From: Actinomycetota bacterium
GTDB lineage: Bacteria > Actinomycetota > Actinomycetes > Nanopelagicales > Nanopelagicaceae
Reading direction: 5' to 3'
Assembly: GCA_009702845.1 (NCBI GenBank)
Contig: WLHG01000038.1
Span: 1 to 8,180, forward strand
DNA length: 8,180 bases
This document shows positions 1 to 8,180 of the stretch, piece by piece. The notes under the pieces were generated by a model. The model did not search any database. It saw only the letters and a list, made by a program, of their open reading frames with translations, and was not told where the DNA came from. Every line of letters starts with the position of its first letter. The stretch's first letter is position 1. A program made the translations under genes and the position numbers.

Positions 1-171
1 CCAGTACCAAAGCGGAAGACCTCGCGTTCTAAGACGCGCTCACGCCGAAGCCAGTGGAAGACAACTGCTGCCTCTCTTGCAACATGCCCACAGTGCCAAC
101 AGCCAAAGCTGCAACACACTGCCTGCCCAACCTGCGGTACTTACAACCGTCGCCAGGTATTAGAGGTCTGA
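1..171 (+). CDS. rpmF: 50S ribosomal protein L32 (bL32), 5' end outside window
   Basis: Reading from base 1 in frame gives 56 residues starting PVPKRKTSRS and ending at TGA 169-171. The start codon lies just upstream of the window, probably immediately before Pro, since family members begin MAVPKRK or similar. The basic N-terminal tail with RRSQW (residues 15-19 of the visible part) is the bL32 signature. It is followed by a zinc ribbon with cysteines at visible residues 29, 32, 42 and 45 (CPQC and CPTC), so this is the zinc-binding (C+) form. bL32 is a small structural protein of the large ribosomal subunit. Its stop lies ten bases before the listed rnc start, and rpmF-rnc adjacency is common in bacteria, so the two are probably co-transcribed. 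Only the extreme N-terminus is missing; identification is secure. Confidence 0.96.
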   Translation, partial: PVPKRKTSRSKTRSRRSQWKTTAASLATCPQCQQPKLQHTACPTCGTYNRRQVLEV

Positions 172-181
172 TCTGAGCCAG

Positions 182-859
182 TTGCTCAATGAGCAGTTGG
201 GGGTTGTTATTGAACCCGCACTTCTCGAGTTAGCTTTTACTCACCGTTCATTTGCATATGAATCGGGAAGTAAAGAGACTAATGAGCGCCTTGAGTTTTT
301 AGGTGATTCAGTTTTAGGTTTAATCGTCACTGAAGAGCTCTACAAACGTTATCCAGAGTTTGATGAAAGTCGCCTCTCTCCACTTCGTTCAGGTGTAGTC
401 AACATGCGCGCACTGGCAGATATCGCGCGCGAGCTAGATTTGGGAAAACACATTCGCTTAGGAAAAGGCGAAGAGGTCACGGGAGGAAGAGATAAAAACT
501 CCCTTCTTGCCGATGCCCTTGAGGCGGTTATAGGTGCAATTTATATGCAGTTCGGTTTTGAAATCTGCACCCAAATTGTTCGTCGATTAATATCATCGAC
601 AATGGATTCAGCAGTGGCTCGCGGGGCTGGCTTAGATGGCAAGACGGCGCTCCAAGAGTTAGTAGCAGCTCTGAATAAGGGTGTACCTGAATATGTTGTT
701 AGCGAAGAAGGTCCTGATCACGATAAGAATTTCACCGCCGTTGCTATGGTCGCAGGCGTTGGCATCAGTCAAGGCAGCGGTAAGAGTAAGCGCGAAGCCG
801 AACAGATTGCCGCGCGTATCGCCTACGAATCCTTAAAACACGAGCTACCTCAGCCTTAA
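182..859 (+). CDS. rnc: Ribonuclease III
   Basis: Double-strand-specific endoribonuclease that processes rRNA precursors and structured mRNAs in the cytoplasm. The 225-residue product has the usual two domains. The N-terminal nuclease domain (about 1-145) carries the signature NERLEFLGDSVLG, with metal-binding Glu35, Glu38 and Asp42, and the second acidic pair Asp111 and Glu114 in ADALEAVIGAIY. These match E. coli Glu38, Glu41, Asp45, Asp114 and Glu117. A linker leads to a double-stranded RNA-binding domain (about 152-222) with TALQEL near its start and GSGKSKREAEQIAA near its end. The listed start is TTG at 182. An in-frame TAG at 161 limits extension, but CTG at 173 is a rival because AGAGG (162-166) lies six bases before it and fifteen before TTG. 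The gene follows rpmF closely. The mutM gene that often follows rnc in actinobacteria is missing; smc comes next. Confidence 0.96.
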   Translation: MLNEQLGVVIEPALLELAFTHRSFAYESGSKETNERLEFLGDSVLGLIVTEELYKRYPEFDESRLSPLRSGVVNMRALADIARELDLGKHIRLGKGEEVTGGRDKNSLLADALEAVIGAIYMQFGFEICTQIVRRLISSTMDSAVARGAGLDGKTALQELVAALNKGVPEYVVSEEGPDHDKNFTAVAMVAGVGISQGSGKSKREAEQIAARIAYESLKHELPQP

Positions 860-864
860 AACCG

Positions 865-893
865 TTAAAAATGCTCTCAATTGGCGATAGGTT
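865..893 (+). promoter_or_regulatory. Candidate promoter for a leaderless smc transcript
   Basis: TAGGTT at 888-893 fits the actinobacterial -10 pattern TANNNT and ends exactly six bases before the GTG start of smc at 900. TTAAAA at 865-870 is a weak -35 candidate with 17-base spacing. No purine-rich Shine-Dalgarno sequence sits at a normal distance from the GTG. Transcription starting at or next to the GTG would give a leaderless mRNA, which is common in Actinobacteria. This is inferred from spacing alone; short motifs like this arise by chance. Confidence 0.4.
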
Positions 894-899
894 TGCCGC

Positions 900-3800
900 G
901 TGTATTTGAAGAGCATCACCCTCAAGGGCTTTAAGTCCTTTGCTTCCTCTACCACTTTGCGCCTGGAGCCCGGAATCACATGCGTGGTTGGGCCAAATGG
1001 TTCAGGAAAAAGTAACGTCGTCGATGCTCTGACTTGGGTGATGGGTGAACAGGGCGCGAAATCTTTACGCGGTGGCAAGATGGAAGATGTTATCTTCGCT
1101 GGAACTAGCGGGCGTGCACCACTTGGCCGTGCTGAAGTTTCTCTCACAATCGATAATGCCGATGGCGCACTTCCAATTGAATACAGCGAAGTAACAATTT
1201 CGCGCATACTTTTCCGTAACGGGCACAGCGAGTACCAGATTAATGGTGAAGCATCCCGCTTACTCGACATTCAAGAGCTCTTAAGTGACTCTGGAATCGG
1301 GCGCGAAATGCACGTGATTGTTGGTCAAGGCCAACTCGATGCAATCTTGATGGCAACACCAGAAGAGCGTCGTGGATTCATCGAAGAGGCTGCAGGAGTT
1401 CTTAAGCATCGCAAACGTAAAGAAAAGGCGCTGCGCAAATTAGATTCAATGCAGACAAATCTAGCGCGTGTTCAGGATTTAACTGTAGAGCTGCGCCGTC
1501 AACTTCGACCATTAGGTAAACAGGCAGAGGTCGCCAAGAAAGCGGCGACTATTCAGGCAGATCTTCGAGATGCCAAGCTTCGATTGCTTGCCGATGATTT
1601 TATAACTCTTTCAAAGACTCTCGATGCAGAAGTTGCAGATGAGACAGCGCTGCGTGAGCGACGTGGTGTCGTAGAGGCAGAAGTTGATTCAATTCGAAAG
1701 CGCGAAGAGGCTCTAGATTATCAAGCCTCTGTTGAGGGACCGCAATTGGTCACAGCCCAAGAGACCTACTATCAATTGAACTCTCTTCGCGAAAAATTTA
1801 GAGGAACTCAATCACTTGCACAAGAGCGATCACGTTTTCTCAATGAAGAGGCGGAAGAGGCGCGTACTTCGGGCCGCGATCCCGATGCAATAGATAGAGA
1901 TGCAGTGCTCTTACGCCAAGAAGAGAGCGAACTGCGTACAAATGTTTCAACATCAAAGCAGGCACTTGTTGCGGCAACATCAAATCTTGTTCAAAGTGAG
2001 CACGCATTAAAAATCGATGAAGATAAGATCGCTGCAGCGATGCGAGCCATCGCAGATGCACGCGAAGGTACAGCGCGGCAAGAGGGCCATATTAAATCCC
2101 TTCAAGCTCGCCTCGAGGCGATCTCTGAAGAGATTGCGAGATTGACGCGATCGCGCGATGAGGCACAAAACCGTGTAGATACAGCCCAACGCGAATACTC
2201 AACGTATGAACTTGAAATTGCAAGTGCAGATACTGGCGAAAAGGGTCTTGACTCGCAGTTCGAAAATACAAAATCAGTACTAGAGGCAGCCAAGAATAAG
2301 TTAAATGCACTTGTTGAGGCCGAACGACTAGCTGATCGTGAACGTAATGTAATTGAATCTAAAATCGAAGCGATGAAGCTGACTTCACAAAACCGTGATG
2401 GCGCTTCAGCTTTGCTTCATGACTCACGAGGTGTTCATATTCTCGGATCGATTTCAAGCCTTATTGAAATCGACTCTGGTTGGGAAACTGCGACCGCTGC
2501 CGCCCTTGGTGCTCTCGCAGAAGCCGTAGTCGTAAAAGACTTAGCATCGGCAGTTACAGCCCTCACAACTTTAAGAAGTGAAAATCTAGGGCAGGCCGAT
2601 GTTTTGGTCTACGAAGAAGGCGCGACCTCTAGCTCGATGATTCCAGCTGGCTTAACCTCTCTTGCATCGCATGTTCGCTCTAATTCAATCAGCGCTCTTG
2701 TCTCATCACTACTTGCCAATATCGTTGTTGCCGACTCAGCACGCGATGCCGAAGCGATTCTTCGCTCGAATCCATCGGTCACTGTTGTCACGCGCGATGG
2801 CGATGTGGTTACACGGCTTCGTGCTCGCGGAGGCTCTAAATCCTCTTCTTCACTTATTGAAATAACCGCCCTTATAGCCGGCCTGGAAACCAAACTCACT
2901 GAGATTACCCATACATGCGATCGTTTAAAGTTTGATATTTCAACACAGAGTACCGAAGTTGAGGGTAAGCAAAGTGAGTACGACCTGGCTTTATCAAAGC
3001 TCAATGAATCTGATGCACGTATCGGTGCTCTAACTGAGCAGTTGGCCGTCTCTGGGCAGAACATGAAATCTGCAATGGCCGAGGTCGAGCGATTAAATGC
3101 CAACATTAACGAGGCAGGTAATGCTAAATCTCGCGATGAAGGTGAATTAGTAATTGCCCAGAACCAACTTCACCAGCAAGGCACTATTGCCGAGCCCGAT
3201 CACAGTTTTACAGAAGATCTACGCAACTCGGTTTCAATAGCCCGCACCGCCGAAGTTGAGGCGCGTCTAGCTGTTCGAACAATTGAAGAGCGTGTTACAT
3301 CGGTTGCCGCCCGTGCCTTAGCACTTGAAGAGTCGGCACGTAATGAGCGAGAGGCCTCCCAACGTGCGCTCATCCGCCGCAGCGCCCGAGCCCGTGCAGC
3401 TGTGATTTCACAGGCAATTGCCGAAGCGGCCTACGAGGCACTCATTCACATTGAACGTTCAATTTCAAAGGCGGCAATTGAACGTGCACGATTAGAAGAG
3501 TCCCGTGTGCTACGAGAGGGCGAAACTCTGACGGTTCGAACACGCGGACGAGAGTTAGCAGGTGAGCTTGAAGCTCTGACTTCGAGTGTGCACCGCGATG
3601 AGATTGCGCGCGCCGAACAACGTATGCGTATTGAGTCTCTAGAAAACAAAACAGCTGAAGAGTTCGCTATCGATACGCAGACCCTTGTAGCAGAGTATGG
3701 ACCGGACAATGATGTACCGACATTCTTTGAAAATGAGGATGGAGAGATTGTCACGACCGAATTGATTCCATATCGCCGCGATCAACAGGAAAAGCGTTTA

Positions 3801-4436
3801 GCCTCTGCTGAGCGATCGCTTAACTTACTCGGCAAGATCAACCCATTGGCCCTTGAAGAGTTCTCATCACTAGAAGAGCGCCTCAAGTTCTTAGCTGATC
3901 AGTTGGAAGATTTAAAGAACACGAAAAAAGATCTGCTCGATATTATTAAAGAGGTAGATGATCGGGTTCAGACAATATTCATGGAAGCCTTTGAAGATAC
4001 TGCCCGTCACTTTGAAGAGATTTTTGCGCGTCTGTTCCCTGGGGGAGATGGACGCTTAATTTTGGTCGATCCAGATAACCCCTTGACTAGTGGTGTCGAC
4101 GTCGAGGCCCGTCCACCAGGTAAGCGCATCAAGCGCCTTTCACTTCTATCTGGTGGCGAGAAGTCATTAACTGCAGTTGCTATGTTGGTAGCTATCTTTA
4201 AAGCGCGCCCAAGTCCTTTCTATGTTCTCGATGAAGTTGAAGCGGCCTTGGATGATGTCAACCTTGGGCGATTACTTGGCGTCCTTGAAGAGCTTCGTGA
4301 AAGTTCGCAGTTAATTATTATTACTCACCAAAAGCGCACGATGGAGATTGCCGATGCACTTTACGGTGTGACGATGCGTGGAGATGGTGTGACTGAGGTT
4401 ATTTCACAGCGGTTGCGTGAATCCGACGTAAGTTAA
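900..4436 (+). CDS. smc: Chromosome segregation protein SMC
   Basis: Large coiled-coil ATPase that, with ScpA and ScpB (not in this window), compacts and separates daughter chromosomes. The 1178-residue length is typical. The N-terminal head holds Walker A GPNGSGKS at 31-38 and the Q-loop segment VGQGQLD at 141-147. A first coiled coil runs from about 165 to 500 and is rich in Glu, Arg, Ala and Gln. The hinge spans about 510-650, beginning GVHILGSISSLI and ending near RARGGSKSSSS. A second coiled coil runs to about 1000. The C-terminal head has the ABC signature LSGGEK (1083-1088) and Walker B FYVLDEVEAALDD with Asp1111 and Glu1112. All ATPase motifs are intact and the frame is unbroken. The GTG start gives MYLKSITLKGFKSFA, which aligns with the family N-terminus, so the start is secure. 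The N-terminal 150 residues look distinctly actinobacterial. ftsY follows after eleven bases. Confidence 0.98.
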   Translation: MYLKSITLKGFKSFASSTTLRLEPGITCVVGPNGSGKSNVVDALTWVMGEQGAKSLRGGKMEDVIFAGTSGRAPLGRAEVSLTIDNADGALPIEYSEVTISRILFRNGHSEYQINGEASRLLDIQELLSDSGIGREMHVIVGQGQLDAILMATPEERRGFIEEAAGVLKHRKRKEKALRKLDSMQTNLARVQDLTVELRRQLRPLGKQAEVAKKAATIQADLRDAKLRLLADDFITLSKTLDAEVADETALRERRGVVEAEVDSIRKREEALDYQASVEGPQLVTAQETYYQLNSLREKFRGTQSLAQERSRFLNEEAEEARTSGRDPDAIDRDAVLLRQEESELRTNVSTSKQALVAATSNLVQSEHALKIDEDKIAAAMRAIADAREGTARQEGHIKSLQARLEAISEEIARLTRSRDEAQNRVDTAQREYSTYELEIASADTGEKGLDSQFENTKSVLEAAKNKLNALVEAERLADRERNVIESKIEAMKLTSQNRDGASALLHDSRGVHILGSISSLIEIDSGWETATAAALGALAEAVVVKDLASAVTALTTLRSENLGQADVLVYEEGATSSSMIPAGLTSLASHVRSNSISALVSSLLANIVVADSARDAEAILRSNPSVTVVTRDGDVVTRLRARGGSKSSSSLIEITALIAGLETKLTEITHTCDRLKFDISTQSTEVEGKQSEYDLALSKLNESDARIGALTEQLAVSGQNMKSAMAEVERLNANINEAGNAKSRDEGELVIAQNQLHQQGTIAEPDHSFTEDLRNSVSIARTAEVEARLAVRTIEERVTSVAARALALEESARNEREASQRALIRRSARARAAVISQAIAEAAYEALIHIERSISKAAIERARLEESRVLREGETLTVRTRGRELAGELEALTSSVHRDEIARAEQRMRIESLENKTAEEFAIDTQTLVAEYGPDNDVPTFFENEDGEIVTTELIPYRRDQQEKRLASAERSLNLLGKINPLALEEFSSLEERLKFLADQLEDLKNTKKDLLDIIKEVDDRVQTIFMEAFEDTARHFEEIFARLFPGGDGRLILVDPDNPLTSGVDVEARPPGKRIKRLSLLSGGEKSLTAVAMLVAIFKARPSPFYVLDEVEAALDDVNLGRLLGVLEELRESSQLIIITHQKRTMEIADALYGVTMRGDGVTEVISQRLRESDVS

Positions 4437-4447
4437 GCGATTTAGGT

Positions 4448-5287
4448 ATGGGTCTTTTTAGTAAGTTCATCGCAAAAATTAAGGGAGAGAACTCCTTTGC
4501 CCCAGCTGATTGGCAGGAGCTAGAGAGCGAACTTTTAGCATCAGATATTGGCCCTACTCTTACGAGAGAGCTCCTAGAGAGTGCGCGAAAAGTAAAGAGT
4601 GAGAATGCTGAAGAGGCTTTAATTCAAACTCTCACCTCTCATCTATCGACAAAATCACGGCTTCCAATCACAAATCCAGCTGGCACTACTGTGATTATGG
4701 TGGTGGGTGTAAACGGCACAGGTAAGACGACATCTGTCGCAAAATTGGCAGGGCGGATTAAAAAATCGGGAGCATCCGTGATTGTGGCCGCTGGTGATAC
4801 TTTCCGAGCAGCAGCAGTTGAGCAGCTTCAGACGTGGGGATCACGTATCGGCGTCGAAGTAATCTCGGGTAAGTCGCAGGGCGATCCTGCATCGGTAGCT
4901 TTTGATGGCATTAAGCAAGCAAGGCAAATGAATGCAGATTATCTAGTTATAGATACCGCAGGGCGTTTGCATAACAAGAGCGATCTCATGGATGAGTTAG
5001 AAAAGGTAAAGCGTGTCGTTGAAAAGATTTCTCCAGTTAACGAAGTTTTATTAACTATCGATGCGACCACAGGACAAAACGGTTTGGAACAGGCAAAGAT
5101 TTTCGCAGGCGCAGTTAACGTGACTGGGATAATTCTCACCAAGCTTGATGGAAGCGCGCGAGGGGGTATTGCTCTAGCGATTGAAAGTGAGCTTCATATA
5201 CCGATTAAATGGATTGGTGTGGGGGAGAGTGAGAGCGATATCGCCCCATTCGACCCGCAAGCCTACATTCTGGGGATACTCGCGTAA
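4448..5287 (+). CDS. ftsY: Signal recognition particle receptor FtsY
   Basis: SRP receptor GTPase: it pairs with Ffh at the membrane, hands ribosome-nascent chains to SecYEG, and both GTPases hydrolyse GTP on release. The 279 residues cover an N domain helix bundle (about 15-75) and a G domain with G1 GVNGTGKTT (87-95), GDTFRAAAVEQL (from 116), DTAGR (169-173) and TKLDG (231-235), closing with IGVGESESDIAPFD. The GDTFRAAA and NGTGKTT forms separate FtsY from Ffh. It is short: many actinobacterial FtsY proteins are about 400 residues, with a membrane-associated and acidic N-terminal region that is absent here. The protein begins MGLFSKFIAKIKGE, a short basic amphipathic stretch that could serve as membrane contact (inference). 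The start lies eleven bases after the smc stop with only a weak TTAGG before it, so expression is probably coupled to smc. Confidence 0.97.
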   Translation: MGLFSKFIAKIKGENSFAPADWQELESELLASDIGPTLTRELLESARKVKSENAEEALIQTLTSHLSTKSRLPITNPAGTTVIMVVGVNGTGKTTSVAKLAGRIKKSGASVIVAAGDTFRAAAVEQLQTWGSRIGVEVISGKSQGDPASVAFDGIKQARQMNADYLVIDTAGRLHNKSDLMDELEKVKRVVEKISPVNEVLLTIDATTGQNGLEQAKIFAGAVNVTGIILTKLDGSARGGIALAIESELHIPIKWIGVGESESDIAPFDPQAYILGILA

Positions 5288-5299
5288 CGTAGATGTAAC
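5284..5299 (+). promoter_or_regulatory. Pair of GTAAC half-sites, possible upstream GlnR site
   Basis: GTAAC at 5284-5288 (overlapping the ftsY stop codon) is followed after exactly six bases by GTAAC at 5295-5299. The actinobacterial GlnR box is known as a tandem of gTnAC and GaAAC half-sites separated by six bases, and this pair has that spacing, though both copies are of the first type. It lies about 120 bases upstream of amtB and could be an auxiliary site to the better array at 5315-5352. Assignment to GlnR is an inference. Confidence 0.4.
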
Positions 5300-5314
5300 A
5301 TAAAAGCTTAATTT

Positions 5315-5352
5315 GCAACGCGCTTGAAACGCTATCGAGCACCTTCTGTAAC
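5315..5352 (+). promoter_or_regulatory. Putative GlnR operator upstream of amtB-glnB
   Basis: Half-sites occur in an 11-base register: GCAAC 5315-5319, GAAAC 5326-5330, a degenerate GAGCA 5337-5341 and GTAAC 5348-5352, each separated by six bases. This resembles the GlnR consensus gTnAC-n6-GaAAC repeated twice, with three of four half-sites recognisable. GlnR, an OmpR-type regulator, activates amtB-glnK-glnD in streptomycetes and mycobacteria under nitrogen limitation, and here the site lies about 60-100 bases before the ammonium transporter start, a plausible activator position. The alternative AmtR operator of corynebacteria (CTAT-n6-ATAG type) was not seen. No clear -10 element was found between the array and the start codon. 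Confidence 0.55.
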
Positions 5353-5408
5353 TCATTAGGGCCATCTTTAACCCACCTCAAAGGCGAGAACTCTTGTAGT
5401 TATTACTT

Positions 5409-5413
5409 GAAAG

Positions 5414-5417
<4 letters not shown>
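5409..5417 (+). promoter_or_regulatory. Possible ribosome binding site favouring a later amtB start
   Basis: GAAAGATGG resembles the extended anti-16S complement GAAAGGAGG in seven of nine positions and ends five bases before ATG 5423. For the upstream ATG at 5414 it gives no usable spacing because it overlaps that codon. It therefore argues that translation of amtB begins at 5423, three codons inside the longest reading frame. Confidence 0.35.
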
Positions 5418-7062
<1,645 letters not shown>

Positions 7063-7077
7063 GCTTTCGAAGAAGGC

Positions 7078-7083
7078 TATTCT
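7078..7083 (+). promoter_or_regulatory. Candidate -10 element for ffh
   Basis: TATTCT fits TANNNT and ends nine bases before the ffh ATG at 7093, so a transcript would have almost no leader. No -35 match was recognised, and the only purine-rich run (GAAGAAGG, 7069-7076) is too far from the ATG to be a normal ribosome binding site. Evidence is weak; read-through from glnB is the alternative. Confidence 0.25.
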
Positions 7084-7092
7084 TGGCCCATC

Positions 7093-8180
7093 ATGTTTGA
7101 TTCATTGACTTCGCGATTTGGCACGGTCTTCTCATCACTTCGCTCTCGCGGAAAGATTTCCAAAGGCGACATCGATGACACATGCGCCGAGATTCGTCAG
7201 GCACTACTCGAGTCTGACGTTGCACTAGAAGTTGTCGAATCTTTCATCGCCGAGATTGCCGAAAAATCAACTGCCGCCCTTGCGACAATGCAGCCCGGTA
7301 CAAATCAAGCTAACGCAATCTTTGAAATCGTTAACACGTCCTTAGCCGATATTCTCGGCGGTCAGGCACGCAGAGTTCGTTTTTCGAAAAACCCACCAAC
7401 AGTAATTATGTTGGCAGGCCTGCAAGGCGCGGGTAAGACAACACTTGCCGGAAAGCTTGCAAAGTTCTACTCCGATCAAGGCAACACTCCACTCTTAGTT
7501 GCCTCGGATTTACAACGGCCAAATGCGGTAACCCAACTTCAAGTTGTTGGTCAGAGTATTGGTGTCCCAGTCTTTGCCCCAGAGCCTGGCAACGGTGTCG
7601 GTGATCCAGTAAAGGTAGCTAAGGCTGGAGTGGAGTTTGCTAAGGCTAAGCAGTACAACATGGTTATTGTCGATACTGCCGGACGATTAGGTGTCGATGC
7701 CGATTTAATGAAACAGGCCAGCGATATTCGAGACGCCGTTAAACCCGATGAGATTTTATTTGTTGTCGATGCGATGACCGGGCAAGATGCAGTGCGTACT
7801 TCGAAAGCCTTTCTAGATGGCGTGGGCTTTGATGGCGTCGTCCTAACTAAACTCGATGGAGATGCACGGGGTGGAGCCGCCCTTTCGATCACTTCTCTGA
7901 CTCAACGTCCCATCATGTTTGTATCTACGGGTGAGAAAACATCTGAGTTCGATATTTTCTATCCCGATCGTATGGCATCTCGAATTCTTGGAATGGGCGA
8001 TGTTGCAACTTTGGCTGAGGCGGCAAAGAAGGCCTTCGATGGCGATACATCGGCAAAACTGGAGGCGAAGTTTGCAAGCGGTGAAGATTTCACTTTAGAG
8101 GATTTCCTCGAGCAGCTCACTGCAATGTCGAAGATGGGTTCGATGTCTAAGCTCCTTGGGATGTTGCCTGGTTCAGGGGC
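7093..8180 (+). CDS. ffh: Signal recognition particle protein Ffh (SRP54), 3' end outside window
   Basis: Protein subunit of the SRP: it binds signal sequences and 4.5S RNA and docks with FtsY through matching GTPase domains. I translated 362 codons from ATG 7093 (MFDSLTSRFGTVFSSL) without a stop; the frame leaves the window open. The N domain covers about 1-90. The G domain has G1 GLQGAGKTT (109-117), SDLQRPNAVTQL (138-149), DTAGR (194-198) and TKLDG (252-256), followed by STGEKTSEFDIFYPDRMASRILGMGD, which marks the junction to the M domain. The start of the methionine-rich M domain is visible (MSKMGSMSKLLGMLPG); about 80-160 residues with the signal-peptide groove and RNA-binding helices should lie beyond. 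DLQRPNAVTQL and GLQGAGKTT distinguish it from FtsY. It starts 31 bases after glnB with no good ribosome binding site, so it may be nearly leaderless or read through from glnB. Confidence 0.97.
   Translation, partial: MFDSLTSRFGTVFSSLRSRGKISKGDIDDTCAEIRQALLESDVALEVVESFIAEIAEKSTAALATMQPGTNQANAIFEIVNTSLADILGGQARRVRFSKNPPTVIMLAGLQGAGKTTLAGKLAKFYSDQGNTPLLVASDLQRPNAVTQLQVVGQSIGVPVFAPEPGNGVGDPVKVAKAGVEFAKAKQYNMVIVDTAGRLGVDADLMKQASDIRDAVKPDEILFVVDAMTGQDAVRTSKAFLDGVGFDGVVLTKLDGDARGGAALSITSLTQRPIMFVSTGEKTSEFDIFYPDRMASRILGMGDVATLAEAAKKAFDGDTSAKLEAKFASGEDFTLEDFLEQLTAMSKMGSMSKLLGMLPGSG

Noticed and set aside
845..1270. Minus-strand open frame of 141 codons across the rnc end and smc start
   Set aside because: It lies opposite strongly conserved SMC coding sequence, has no recognisable domain, and looks like a shadow of the smc frame.
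2609..3106. Minus-strand open frame of 165 codons inside smc
   Set aside because: It covers the hinge and coiled coil of SMC on the opposite strand; low-complexity Ser/Arg-rich composition reflects the repetitive codons of the coiled coil, with no homology seen.
5288..5413. Intrinsic terminator after ftsY
   Set aside because: No GC-rich hairpin followed by a T tract was found in the gap; the repeated elements there fit direct half-sites rather than a stem.
5288..5413. AmtR-type operator or riboswitch upstream of amtB
   Set aside because: No CTAT-n6-ATAG palindrome was seen, and the gap is too short and lacks paired elements for a known riboswitch.
7070..7084. Small inverted repeat AAGAA / TTCTT between glnB and ffh as a terminator
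   Set aside because: The stem is five mostly A-T pairs with no following T run, so it is not a credible intrinsic terminator.
7551..7892. Minus-strand open frame of 113 codons inside ffh
   Set aside because: It is antisense to the conserved Ffh GTPase motifs DTAGR and TKLDG, and its own product resembles no family.

Overview
This window is a compact, all-plus-strand housekeeping block from an actinobacterium. The order is rpmF (5' end cut off), rnc, smc, ftsY, amtB, glnB and ffh (3' end cut off), the conserved order around the SMC/SRP region of Actinobacteria. Protein details agree, such as the SMC N-terminus, the AmtB pore motifs and the Ffh motif DLQRPNAVTQL. By eye G+C is only moderate (near half), and genes that usually sit here in larger actinobacteria (mutM between rnc and smc, glnD between glnB and ffh) are absent. 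Together with very short gaps and a minimal FtsY, this suggests a small-genome, low-GC actinobacterium of the freshwater acI/Nanopelagicales type. The lineage is an inference; no marker here proves it.

Layout: 1-171 is the body of ribosomal protein bL32 with its four zinc-ribbon cysteines. 182-859 is RNase III, whose start codon is ambiguous. 900-4436 is the chromosome-organising ATPase SMC, beginning with GTG just downstream of a possible -10 element and lacking a clear Shine-Dalgarno site. 4448-5287 is the SRP receptor FtsY, reduced to its NG GTPase core. A 126-base gap (5288-5413) carries 11-base-spaced GTAAC/GAAAC-type half-sites that resemble the operator of the actinobacterial nitrogen regulator GlnR. 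5414-6724 is the ammonium channel AmtB and 6724-7062 its PII partner, with stop and start overlapping by one base. Ffh runs from 7093 past the end of the window.

Three processes are represented: ribosome and RNA maturation (L32, RNase III), chromosome segregation (SMC), and co-translational membrane targeting (FtsY with Ffh, the two GTPases of the SRP cycle). A nitrogen module (amtB-glnB) sits between the two SRP genes. I saw no mobile element, CRISPR array, tRNA, rRNA or cryptic system. The points worth a second look are the putative GlnR operator, a PII protein that keeps Tyr51 but has Gln at position 38 and no adjacent glnD, and the gene losses and possible leaderless starts.
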